Below, in pieces: positions 54,368-62,415 of a DNA stretch of 64,000 nt. Position numbers and translations under genes: made by a program. Position 1 is the first letter of the stretch. Every line of letters starts with the position of its first letter. The notes below the pieces were generated by a model. It saw only the letters and a list, made by a program, of their open reading frames with translations. It made no database searches and was not told the origin of the DNA. The DNA comes from HXMU1420-13 sp965228545 (GTDB lineage Bacteria > Bacteroidota > Rhodothermia > Balneolales > Balneolaceae). Where the stretch lies: NCBI GenBank assembly GCA_965228545.1, contig OZ245822.1, positions 1,116,001 to 1,180,000 on the forward strand. The letters are read 5' to 3'.

Positions 54368-54976
54368 GCCCTCGACAAGCTCGGGCACCAAATTGAGTAC
54401 CTACACACATTATACTAGTAAGATTCGCCCTCGACTGGCTCGGGCACCAAGTTGGATACCAACACACATTATACCAGCAAGATTCGCCCTCGACTGGCTC
54501 GGGCACCAAGTTGAGTACCTACACACATTATACCAGCAAGATTCGCCCTCGACTGGCTCGGGCACCAAATTGAGTACCTACACACATTATACTAGCAAGA
54601 TTCGCCCTCGACTGGCTCGGGCACCAAGTTGGATACCTACACACATTATACCAGCAAGATTCGCCCTCGACTGGCTCGGGCACCAAGTTGGATACCTACA
54701 CACATTATACCAGCAAGATTCGCCCTCGACAAGCACGGGCACCAAGTTGGATACCTACTCACATTATACCAGTAAGATCTGCCCTCGACAGGCTCGGGCA
54801 CCAAGTTGGGTACCTACACACATATTGTACCCCAAGATTCGCCCTCGACAGGCTTGGGCACCAAGTTGGATACCTCACACATTATACCAGCAAGATTCGC
54901 CCTCGACAAGCTCGGGCACCGGAATATGTCTCCATTACATTACTTTCATAAAACATACACCCTCGACAAGCTAGGG
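54368..54976 (+). repeat. Tandem array of 59-bp repeats (left array)
   Basis: Ten units begin with GCCCTCGAC at 54368, 54427, 54486, 54545, 54604, 54663, 54722, 54781, 54841 and 54899 (spacing 59, with one 60 and one 58), and an eleventh, diverged core lies at 54960. Each begins with the hairpin core GCCC-TC-GA-N5-TC-GGGC, where N5 is CTGGC, CAAGC or CAGGC, followed by a 40-bp spacer conserved between units. It starts 43 bases after the TonB receptor stop. All three forward frames are nearly stop-free, which creates spurious long ORFs. Confidence 0.95.
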
Positions 54977-54980
54977 AATT

Positions 54981-55027
54981 GATTATTTGATTCTACAACA
55001 TACAAAACAAGTGGGTGAGCTTGTCGA
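54981..55027 (+). repeat. 47-bp linker, left copy of a direct repeat
   Basis: Begins GATTATTTGATTCTACAACA and runs into the first 23-bp unit. It matches 55547-55593 with two differences. The two copies flank the GIY-YIG gene in the same orientation. Confidence 0.9.
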
Positions 55028-55056
55028 TCCACGGTGGGTGAGCTTGTCGAACCCAC
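55011..55056 (-). repeat. Two 23-bp repeat units (left copy)
   Basis: Units at 55011 and 55034, plus-strand consensus GTGGGTGAGCTTGTCGAACC followed by ACG. Read on the minus strand the core is GGT-TC-GA-CAAGC-TC-ACC, the same hairpin plan as the 59-bp units with a different outer stem. Confidence 0.9.
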
Positions 55057-55123
55057 CGGTATTAGCTTCCCACTCATCTAACCAACTGGACTATATAATT
55101 TTAATTTTACCTTTAACTTGTTT

Positions 55124-55140
55124 TTATTAGTAACTAATAA
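55124..55140 (+). promoter_or_regulatory. Palindrome upstream of the GIY-YIG gene
   Basis: TTATTAGT (55124-55131), one central A, ACTAATAA (55133-55140): a perfect 8-bp inverted repeat 19 bases before the ATG. It could be an operator for autoregulation or the nuclease's own binding site. Confidence 0.4.
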
Positions 55141-55159
55141 ATAATCAATTAATAAATAC

Positions 55160-55462
55160 ATGCCGGGGTATACCTATATATTAATATGTTGTGATGACAG
55201 CTATTACACAGGAAGTACAAACAATATAGAATATCGAATTAAACAACATCAGAACGGAGTAGGATCAAACTATACAGCAAAACGATTGCCGGTAAAGCTA
55301 GTTTATTTAGAAGAATACCCTCGAGTACAAGAAGCATTTGCACGAGAACATCAGATCAAGAAATGGAGTCGTAAAAAAAAGACTGCCTTAATTGAAAGTA
55401 ATTTTGATCGACTAAAACGGCTGTCGAAGAATTACACTGAATTTGGCAAACTTGAGGAGTAA
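55160..55462 (+). CDS. Single-domain GIY-YIG nuclease (UPF0213/YhbQ type) embedded in repeats
   Basis: A 100-residue protein. YTYILICCDDSYYTGSTNNIEYRIKQH gives the GIY and YIG equivalents (YTYIL and YYTGST) and the Arg in YRIKQHQNG; KLVYLEEYP and a catalytic Glu in AFAREHQIKKW follow, with KKKTALIES at the end. All key residues look intact. UvrC/YhbQ-like single domains cut or nick DNA. The gene lies between two direct copies of the composite repeat module, and a 59-bp unit begins three bases after its stop codon, which suggests a functional link between nuclease and repeats (inference). Confidence 0.92.
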   Translation: MPGYTYILICCDDSYYTGSTNNIEYRIKQHQNGVGSNYTAKRLPVKLVYLEEYPRVQEAFAREHQIKKWSRKKKTALIESNFDRLKRLSKNYTEFGKLEE

Positions 55463-55465
55463 GCC

Positions 55466-55542
55466 GCCCTCGACAAGCTCGGGCACCAAGTTGGATGCCT
55501 ACACACATTATATTAGCAAGATTCGCCCTCGACTGGCTCGGG
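55466..55542 (+). repeat. 59-bp repeats, right copy (one full, one partial)
   Basis: A full unit at 55466-55524 and the core of a second at 55525-55542. The full unit has the CAAGC loop and the same 40-bp spacer as the left array with few changes. Confidence 0.92.
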
Positions 55543-55546
55543 TAAC

Positions 55547-55593
55547 GATTATTTGATTCTATAACATACAAAACAGGTGGGTGAGCTTGTCGA
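55547..55593 (+). repeat. 47-bp linker, right copy of a direct repeat
   Basis: Begins GATTATTTGATTCTATAACA; differs from the left copy (54981-55027) at two positions only. Order of parts (59-bp units, linker, 23-bp units) is the same on both sides of the GIY-YIG gene. Confidence 0.9.
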
Positions 55594-55735
55594 ACCACGG
55601 TGGGTGAGCTTGTCGAACCACGGTGGGTGAGCTTGTCGAACCACGGTGGGTGAGCTTGTCGAACCACGGTGGGTGAGCTTGTCGAACCACGGTGGGTGAG
55701 CTTGTCGAACCACGGTGGGTGAGCTTGTCGAACCC
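55577..55735 (-). repeat. Tandem array of seven 23-bp repeats abutting the rho stop codon
   Basis: Units begin at 55577, 55600, 55623, 55646, 55669, 55692 and 55715, nearly identical. The last is truncated at 55735, and the rho stop codon (minus strand) occupies 55736-55738. On the rho transcript the array would form the first 3' UTR sequence, seven GGT-TC-GA-CAAGC-TC-ACC hairpins in a row. No separate rho terminator is visible. Confidence 0.95.
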
Positions 55736-57310
55736 CTACTTATTCATCGATATCAAAAACTCTTCGTTATTTTTTGTGCCTTTTACTTTTTCGAGTAAAA
55801 ATTCTGCGGCCTCAAAGGAGTTCATGTTCGTCATATATCTACGAAGAAGCACTACTTTCTCGCGTTCGGCATCGCTAACAAGGAGTTCTTCACGGCGGGT
55901 TCCACTACGGAACACATCGATGGCCGGATAAATTCTACGATCAGAAATTCTACGATCGAGCACGATTTCTGAGTTACCGGTTCCTTTAAATTCTTCGAAA
56001 ATCACATCATCCATTCTTGATCCAGTTTCAACAAGCGCGGTAGCAATAATGGTTAGTGATCCACCGCCTTCAATATTTCTGGCCGAACTAAATTGCTGTC
56101 GTGGAACTTTGAGTGCTTCCGAATCCACACCACCCGTCATTGTACGCCCTTTATTTCCCGCGCATACATTGTACGCTCGGGCTAACCGTGTAATCGAATC
56201 GAGTAATAGAAGCACATCATGTCCGCTTTCAACCAAACGTTTTGCTTTTTCGAACACGATCTCAGCCAATCCTTTATGGTTTTCCGGCTTTTCATCGAAG
56301 GTAGAAGCTACTACTTCAGCGCCTTTTACCGCTCGTTCCATTTCGGTAACCTCTTCCGGCCGCTCATCCACCAATACAATCAGGATTTTTGTTTCCGGAT
56401 GATTATGAGCTACTGCATTGGCTATATTTCTGAGGATAGTAGTTTTACCTGTTTTCGGTTGCGCTACAATTAATTGCCGCTGCCCTTTTCCTACAGGCGC
56501 AAACATATCGATGAAGCGCGTAGTGTATTCATTTGGCTGATATTCCAGTTTATAACGTTCATCCGGGTGAATCGGCAGCATATCATCAAATACACCGCGA
56601 TTGTCCATATCGGTTGGAATACGACCATTTACCCCCTCAACACGAAGCAAAGCGAAATACCGTTCACCCACTTTGGGCGGACGAATAATGCCTATCACAC
56701 AATCACCCTGACGTAATCTAAAGCGCTTAATTTGCGAAGGCGATACATAAATATCATCCGGTGAGGCTTTGTAATTGTAATTTACCGAGCGAAGAAATCC
56801 GTAGCCATCAGGTAAAATTTCGAGTGTACCTTCATTAACGAGATAAGGTCCTAATTGTGGGATTATCTCATCTAAGCGCTCTTGTAGCGTAGGTTTATCA
56901 GATACAGGCAGTTGATCATGCTCATGATTTCTCTTATTCCTGTTATTATTCTGGTTCTTACGGTTGTTATTCCGGTTTTGATTATTCCGATTCTTCTTCT
57001 CTTCGGATTTCTCCTCTTCTTCTTTTTCTTTTTTATAAGAAACGATGTGGGAATGATTCCCATACGACTTCATCTCGTCTTCTTTCTGAGAACTTTTCTC
57101 TGATTCAGGTGCTTTTTTCGAGTCACCTTCCAGTGTAAGAGCTGTTTGGCCGGCTTTATTTCTTATCTGATCTATTAAGTCTTTTTTTCGAACACCGGTA
57201 ACTCTTTTTATTCCTATTGATTTCGCAATTACCTGGAGTTCACCCAGTTTTTTTGATTCGATAGTTTCGAGTTCTTTGGCCGAAATACCCACGGTCTGAT
57301 TATCTGACAT
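55736..57310 (-). CDS. rho: Transcription termination factor Rho
   Basis: About 524 residues from the ATG at 57310; a longer frame adds 19 unconvincing residues. The N-terminal Rho_N helix bundle (KLGELQVIAKSIGIKRVTGVRKKDLIDQIR, cited in part) is followed by a disordered insert at about 60-140, rich in Asn, Arg, Glu and Lys (NRNNQNRNNNRKNQ), typical of Bacteroidota Rho. Then come the RNA-binding OB fold (GTLEILPDGYGFLRS) and the RecA-like ATPase: Walker A VAQPKTGKTTIL, Walker B ILIVLVDERPEEVTEM, Q-loop MTGGVDSEALKVPRQ and R-loop. Hexameric RNA helicase that ends transcription. Confidence 0.97.
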   Translation of the reverse strand: MSDNQTVGISAKELETIESKKLGELQVIAKSIGIKRVTGVRKKDLIDQIRNKAGQTALTLEGDSKKAPESEKSSQKEDEMKSYGNHSHIVSYKKEKEEEEKSEEKKNRNNQNRNNNRKNQNNNRNKRNHEHDQLPVSDKPTLQERLDEIIPQLGPYLVNEGTLEILPDGYGFLRSVNYNYKASPDDIYVSPSQIKRFRLRQGDCVIGIIRPPKVGERYFALLRVEGVNGRIPTDMDNRGVFDDMLPIHPDERYKLEYQPNEYTTRFIDMFAPVGKGQRQLIVAQPKTGKTTILRNIANAVAHNHPETKILIVLVDERPEEVTEMERAVKGAEVVASTFDEKPENHKGLAEIVFEKAKRLVESGHDVLLLLDSITRLARAYNVCAGNKGRTMTGGVDSEALKVPRQQFSSARNIEGGGSLTIIATALVETGSRMDDVIFEEFKGTGNSEIVLDRRISDRRIYPAIDVFRSGTRREELLVSDAEREKVVLLRRYMTNMNSFEAAEFLLEKVKGTKNNEEFLISMNK

Positions 57311-57422
57311 AAATATGGTTGCTATTGCAATGTATGATCTTACTGAATTTGGGGCGAGCGCAAGCAAATGTGTGTAAAGCGCTCAATCAGGTAAGGATTT
57401 AAATGATGGTGGAAAAGTCTGA

Positions 57423-58673
57423 TTAGTTCAAATGAGTTAACCACCGCTTTACAATACTGTAAAAGTAAAAACTTCCCGTAAAAATTACTACTTCATCATT
57501 CAATTCGTGTAATAAGTTTTTTATAGTGGATTCGTTGATGGTTTTTACTGAAAGATGTTCTTGTATTTGATCGGTTGAGGCTGCCCGTTCCGAATCCATT
57601 TCGTAATAATATATTGATTCGTATTGCTTGAATTTAGCAAGCATTTCGGGTTGTACTTTATCCTTCAACATCGATAGAATAAAATGAACTTTATCTGTTT
57701 GAAACTCCTCAACAGCCTCGAATAACGCATTCATTGCATCTTGATTATGAGACCCGGAAAAGTACCATTCCTTTAGGGGATTTAGCTTCTCATATCGCCC
57801 AGAAACCCCTCTAAATAGTTCAATAGAGCGTATTTCAGCGGATCGGTCGACGGGAAATGATTCGGATAATGTGCGAACAGCCATGATGGAAATGGCCACA
57901 TTCCAGAGATTTACCGGTTCGTAAAACTGAGTAGATATAAAGCGATCCCAACCATTTAACATGATGTTTCTTTCTCGCCAGGCAGGTTGTAAATCAGCAG
58001 CTTTTAACAATTGAGCATTCTTCGATTCAGCAACTTTTTCTATTTCTTTTGATGCATCTTCCTGAAGATTACCAACCACAACCGGAACGTCTTTTTTTAC
58101 TATACCAGCCTTTTCGCGAGCAATTTCTGTTAGTGAATCTCCTAACACATCAGTATGATCAAAGCCAATACTAGTAATTATTGAGAGTTCGGGAGTGATA
58201 ATATTCGTGGCGTCTAACCGACCACCCAAGCCTGTTTCGATGATGGCAATATCAACATCAGCTCGTGCAAATGCCCAAAAGGCCAAAGCGGTACTAATCT
58301 CAAAATAAGTGAGATTGTACTTTTCTATGATAGATGAAGTTTGCTTGAAAAACTCAAGGATTAAGCCGTCTTCAACAACACTTCCGTTTATTTTAAATCG
58401 TTCGTTGTAGCGCAACAAGTGTGGTGAAGTATACACCCCTGTAATATAACCGGCTTCTCTATAAATGGCTTCCAAAATGCCACAAACCGACCCTTTTCCA
58501 TTGGTTCCGGCTACATGAATAGACGGGAAATTGGTTTGTGGATTACCAATTTCATCACAAAAGGCTTTAATTGTATCCAAACTAAAATTCGCCGCACTTT
58601 TTCCAGCAGTTGCGAACTTTGGAATATTCTCAAGAAACTTCCATACATCACGGATGTTCTTAAACTGATTCAT
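57423..58673 (-). CDS. folC: Folylpolyglutamate synthase / dihydrofolate synthase
   Basis: A 416-residue Mur-ligase-type enzyme. The P-loop is HVAGTNGKGSVCGILEAI (about residues 48-65), with TSPHLLRYNERFKING, DIAIIETGLGGRLDATNII and ITSIGFDHTDVLGDSLTEIAREKAGI. It adds glutamate to folate and/or dihydropteroate. The C-terminal domain is shorter than in E. coli. It overlaps the aminotransferase class IV gene by 14 bases on the same strand. Confidence 0.95.
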   Translation of the reverse strand: MNQFKNIRDVWKFLENIPKFATAGKSAANFSLDTIKAFCDEIGNPQTNFPSIHVAGTNGKGSVCGILEAIYREAGYITGVYTSPHLLRYNERFKINGSVVEDGLILEFFKQTSSIIEKYNLTYFEISTALAFWAFARADVDIAIIETGLGGRLDATNIITPELSIITSIGFDHTDVLGDSLTEIAREKAGIVKKDVPVVVGNLQEDASKEIEKVAESKNAQLLKAADLQPAWRERNIMLNGWDRFISTQFYEPVNLWNVAISIMAVRTLSESFPVDRSAEIRSIELFRGVSGRYEKLNPLKEWYFSGSHNQDAMNALFEAVEEFQTDKVHFILSMLKDKVQPEMLAKFKQYESIYYYEMDSERAASTDQIQEHLSVKTINESTIKNLLHELNDEVVIFTGSFYFYSIVKRWLTHLN

Positions 58674-59520
58674 TCTGTAAGATGTTATTTTTCATTGTCT
58701 CCCACTGTTTCCTTATGGTAAGAAAATTTTCATTACTTACAGAAAGGAAACTCCCATCAATATCGCTTACTGGCACAATGCCTTGAACTGAGTTAGTAAC
58801 AAACACATAATCTGCTTCTAACAAGTCTTTAAGACGGTAACTTTTCTCCTCCAGCTCAATAGTGCGGGAGTTTCGAATCAGTTTTATGAGTTGGTTGCGC
58901 GTAATCCCGTGTAGTAAATCACAATCGGTTGATGGCGTACAAAGTATATCACCAAAACCCCAAAAAATATTCGCTGAAGTTGTTTCACTTACATAGCCAT
59001 CAGTGGTTAGCAGAATGGCGTCATCTGCCCTATGTTTCAATGCTTCCTGACCCGCTAGAATGTAGTTTAAGCCATTACTAAGTTTTGTTGATCTCTGTAG
59101 TGCTTCGCTGGGTATAACCGGCGTTTTCGCCACATGCAAGCGTATTGATTCTTTTCTATTCTTAACTTCGCTCACCTGAATCAAACAATCGGCAGCAGTT
59201 TCGCTAATTATATAGCCCCTGCCTCCCCTTCTCCAAACTTGAATCCGAACTACGGCATCACAATTTTCTAGTTTATTTATTTGGAGCAGAGATTGAATTA
59301 AATCAAAAAACTCTTCTTTAGCATAATCAATCGTCAGATTCAGGTACAGCATAGATTTATACAGGCGCTGTATGTGAGCATCAAAAGCAAGGAATTTTGT
59401 TTTGAATGCGCATAATGTTTCGAAGCATCCATCGCCGTACATTAAGCCACGGTTATCCGGCGGGATGCGCAATGAATCGAGTGGAGTAATTGCTCCATTC
59501 ATTGCTACAAAACCGCTCAT
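58660..59520 (-). CDS. pabC: Class IV aminotransferase, probable aminodeoxychorismate lyase
   Basis: A 286-residue fold-type IV PLP protein: RGLMYGDGCFETL at residues 24-36, the PLP lysine in STKLSNGLNYILAGQEA (about 150), and DGYVSETTSANIFWGF. D-amino acid transaminases and branched-chain enzymes share these motifs. The overlap with folC favours 4-amino-4-deoxychorismate lyase, which makes p-aminobenzoate for folate. The specific activity is inferred from neighbourhood, not residues. Confidence 0.8.
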   Translation of the reverse strand: MSGFVAMNGAITPLDSLRIPPDNRGLMYGDGCFETLCAFKTKFLAFDAHIQRLYKSMLYLNLTIDYAKEEFFDLIQSLLQINKLENCDAVVRIQVWRRGGRGYIISETAADCLIQVSEVKNRKESIRLHVAKTPVIPSEALQRSTKLSNGLNYILAGQEALKHRADDAILLTTDGYVSETTSANIFWGFGDILCTPSTDCDLLHGITRNQLIKLIRNSRTIELEEKSYRLKDLLEADYVFVTNSVQGIVPVSDIDGSFLSVSNENFLTIRKQWETMKNNILQNESV

Positions 59521-60047
59521 GAGTCTTCAAATTCGCGGTTAATTGTGTCTGTCACTCCTTTTCTATACCCAACAAAGCTAGCCATGAAATTTCCTTTTTT
59601 ATCTAATAAAAAATAGCTGGGTATGCCCGGTACTTTAAGTTCATTAAACAAACGGGTTCCGTCTATGTAAATAAAGTCGTGATTGGGTAAAACTGTGCTT
59701 GCTTCGTCTGTTACATCTTTAACCAAAGCTGCTACAATTGCATACTCATTATTATCGGCGAAAAAATCTAGTTCGTCCATCAGCTCAGTCGATTTATCCG
59801 ACCAGGATGCCCAGAACAGCACAATTACCTGCTTCCCATACAAATCGTTTAGGCGCAAACTATCGGTTGTAACATCTCCGACAATAGGATGGTTCATGGT
59901 ACCGAGTTCTTCAAAATTTTGCGTGTTTTCCCGAAAATTGGCTTCTTGTTCATCCTTAAAATTGAAGGATGCGAACACGATAAATATCATAGTGATTACT
60001 GCACCAATTCCCATAAAAGGGACAAAGTATTTTTGATCAAGCTTCAT
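59517..60047 (-). CDS. Membrane-anchored thioredoxin-fold protein lacking the CxxC motif
   Basis: About 176 residues from the ATG chosen (a TTG five codons upstream is possible). One N-terminal anchor helix is at about 9-27. The TlpA/ResA-like fold is recognisable by SLRLNDLYGKQVIVLFWASWSDKSTELMDEL (cited in part) and VPGIPSYFLLDKKGNFMASFVGY with the cis-Pro. The active site, normally WCxxC, reads WSDKS: both cysteines are missing, so it cannot act as a disulfide oxidoreductase. A structural or binding role is likely. Overlaps the pabC-like gene by 4 bases. Confidence 0.82.
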   Translation of the reverse strand: MKLDQKYFVPFMGIGAVITMIFIVFASFNFKDEQEANFRENTQNFEELGTMNHPIVGDVTTDSLRLNDLYGKQVIVLFWASWSDKSTELMDELDFFADNNEYAIVAALVKDVTDEASTVLPNHDFIYIDGTRLFNELKVPGIPSYFLLDKKGNFMASFVGYRKGVTDTINREFEDS

Positions 60048-60084
60048 GCGGGGAAAGTACAAAAACTTCCCAACAGGAGGAATC

Positions 60085-62391
60085 TTACTTTTTGATGACC
60101 GTTGCTGTTAACGGAGCCATGGTGATTTCGTTATCGATGAAGTACACACCAGATAAATCAGACACAAGCTCAGTACCAGCTTCATCAGAATCTACCAAAA
60201 CCACTCCACCGGTTAAATCTTCGTTAATTCGAATAGTTCTTGATTCAGAATCCGCATTAATCACCACGTAATAAGAAGTTCCATCCGTAGAACTCGCTTT
60301 ATACGCAATTACAAGATCTGTTTCAGCGATGTCATCAGATTGCAACAATTCAACATGTTCACTTACCATAAATTCTGATTCATGGCGGAAAGCATCGCTC
60401 GATTTTCGAAGTGCGATCAATCCTTTCGTGAACTCCATAGTTTCTTTGTGGATTCCCGGCTCCGTAACCTTATCCCAATCAAACATATTAACCGCATCCG
60501 AAGCATCGTAAGAATTCTCGATCAGATATGGATATTCAAAGCCTTCCACAAAGGTGAAGTCTTTCTCGGGGATTTCGTCCGATTTCCATTGCTTAGTGCG
60601 TCCATATTCTTGTCCGGCATGTAAAAAAGCAACACCTTGACTGGTTAAAATGATGGTATTTCCTAGTCTAATTCGTTGTTGAATTTCTTCTTCTTCCGTA
60701 GCAGGATCTAAATCTGCTGAATGAGCAATTACATCGTGCAAAGTTAGATTATCATGTGCAGCAATATATTGCAGTACATCGCCGGGATCATCTTCGCTCA
60801 TGTTGCCGGGTTTTGCAATAATATTATTGAAGATGGTTTGGATGTTTCGCGCTCCACCAGTGATAAATCGTGGTTCACCTTCTGAGCCATATCCTGATTT
60901 TAGCTCATTACGCATTTCGTCCGAAAAACAGGCCACGCTGTTGGTAAGATGCATCCAATCCTGATCAGCCGGTCGAACATCTTCACCCTCATCACCGGCA
61001 AAAGTTCTCCAGCATTCGCCCACCATATGTACATTCGGGTTAATTTTTACGGCTTCATCCCATAACATTTGCACGGTAAGTGCATCTAAATCTCCCATCA
61101 AATCAAAGCGGAAACCATCCACTTTATATACTTCCAGCCAAAATAGAATTGAATCAATAACCAGTTTGCGAGCCATCGCGTGCGTAGTACCAACTCGACC
61201 GCCTCCATAACTAATTTTGGGTTCACCGCTGGCATCCATAAAATGATAATACCCCGGAACAATGTCTTCTAGAATTCCAAGACTTGCTGTATGATTGTAA
61301 ACTACATCTAAAGTCAGCCCTAAACCTTCCTCATGAACCGCATGAATGAGTTCTTTTAGTTCTTTGATACGCAAAGCAGGATCGGTGGGATCATCAGAAT
61401 ACATTCCTTCCGGTGCAAAATATCCATGTGGATCGTAGCCCCAGTTGTAATTTACCCCAACGGCATATTCCATCTCTCGATTTGCGGCTTTGAGTTCACT
61501 TCCATGAGCATAACTCATTACCGGCAATAGTTGAACATGCGTAACACCAAGTTCTTTTATATAGTCGATGCGCTCTGTAAAAGCATCATAGGTTCCGAAA
61601 CGGGCTTCGGTAATAATGTCGGGATCGACAGTAAAATCGCGGACGTGAATTTCCCAAATTATTGCATCTTCGCGCTTCTCATATCCTTCGATATTCGCGT
61701 AATCGAGTTCTGGACCAATCGCCGATGGATCTACGATTGCGGCACGGCCTACAATCACGCCGTCTGAAGCATCAACTCCTTTCGAGAATGCATAGGGATC
61801 GATTACGATTTTAGTTTCGCCATAATTGGTTACTGCGTATTCGTACAGCTTTCCAAAGTGATCGCCCTCAATCGTGGTACTCCAAACACCCTTTTCTCCG
61901 CGAGTAAGTGTTTTAGTAGTAATTGGGGAATTATCATCCATCGAATTAAAGACACGAACTTCAACCTCAGTTGCTAATGGAGCCCATAATCGAAACAAGG
62001 TTGCCTCTGCGGTATAATCGATACCCAGCTCTCCATCATAAAAGTATAATTCGTCGATGGCTTTCCAGTGGACTTGTGTCTTCTTGGATTTTGCACCTAC
62101 CTGAACTTCATATTTTCGGGTAAAATCGAGGGTTTCGTCTACCATGATCAAATACGATTGCCCCGGTTGCGGAAGAGCAAATCCGGCTAAAGTAACACCA
62201 TCTGCCAATACTTTGATGTCGTCGGTATCTACTTCCTGAGTTACTGTTATTTTTATCTGATTTGGGGACATAACAAACGCAGAAACGATTTCTAACGTCT
62301 CTTTTTCCCTATCACTGGAGGTTGCATGTGCAGTTTGGAATAAAAAAAGCACCAACAGAAGCATCGGTGCTTTGGAAAGAAGATCTTTCAT
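60085..62391 (-). CDS. pulA: Type I pullulanase (glycoside hydrolase family 13)
   Basis: A 768-residue enzyme with a signal peptide (cleaved near residue 23, AHA). N-terminal beta domains include a CBM48-like module (about 120-220: EATLFRLWAPLATEVEVRVF). The GH13 barrel has the type I pullulanase signature YNWGYDPHGYF, region I DVVYNHT, region II DGFRFDLMGDLD with the nucleophile Asp, region III VGECW with the acid Glu, and region IV YIAAHDNLTLHD. It debranches alpha-1,6 links in pullulan or glycogen-like polymers outside the cytoplasm. The adjacent SLC45-type transporter is probably its uptake partner. Confidence 0.95.
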   Translation of the reverse strand: MKDLLSKAPMLLLVLFLFQTAHATSSDREKETLEIVSAFVMSPNQIKITVTQEVDTDDIKVLADGVTLAGFALPQPGQSYLIMVDETLDFTRKYEVQVGAKSKKTQVHWKAIDELYFYDGELGIDYTAEATLFRLWAPLATEVEVRVFNSMDDNSPITTKTLTRGEKGVWSTTIEGDHFGKLYEYAVTNYGETKIVIDPYAFSKGVDASDGVIVGRAAIVDPSAIGPELDYANIEGYEKREDAIIWEIHVRDFTVDPDIITEARFGTYDAFTERIDYIKELGVTHVQLLPVMSYAHGSELKAANREMEYAVGVNYNWGYDPHGYFAPEGMYSDDPTDPALRIKELKELIHAVHEEGLGLTLDVVYNHTASLGILEDIVPGYYHFMDASGEPKISYGGGRVGTTHAMARKLVIDSILFWLEVYKVDGFRFDLMGDLDALTVQMLWDEAVKINPNVHMVGECWRTFAGDEGEDVRPADQDWMHLTNSVACFSDEMRNELKSGYGSEGEPRFITGGARNIQTIFNNIIAKPGNMSEDDPGDVLQYIAAHDNLTLHDVIAHSADLDPATEEEEIQQRIRLGNTIILTSQGVAFLHAGQEYGRTKQWKSDEIPEKDFTFVEGFEYPYLIENSYDASDAVNMFDWDKVTEPGIHKETMEFTKGLIALRKSSDAFRHESEFMVSEHVELLQSDDIAETDLVIAYKASSTDGTSYYVVINADSESRTIRINEDLTGGVVLVDSDEAGTELVSDLSGVYFIDNEITMAPLTATVIKK

Positions 62392-62415
62392 TGAGTTAAT
62401 TTTGAGAGATTAAAC

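Noticed and set aside
54366..54974. Long plus-strand open frame (202 codons) with repeated PRLARAPSWIPTHIIPARFALDWLG-like peptide
   Set aside because: It is produced by the 59-bp repeats, which lack stops in all forward frames; the repeat period is not a multiple of three, so the peptide cycles through frames. No start signal or gene-like composition.
54368..55735. CRISPR array
   Set aside because: Units are directly abutting or have the same spacer each time; there are no unique spacers and no cas genes.
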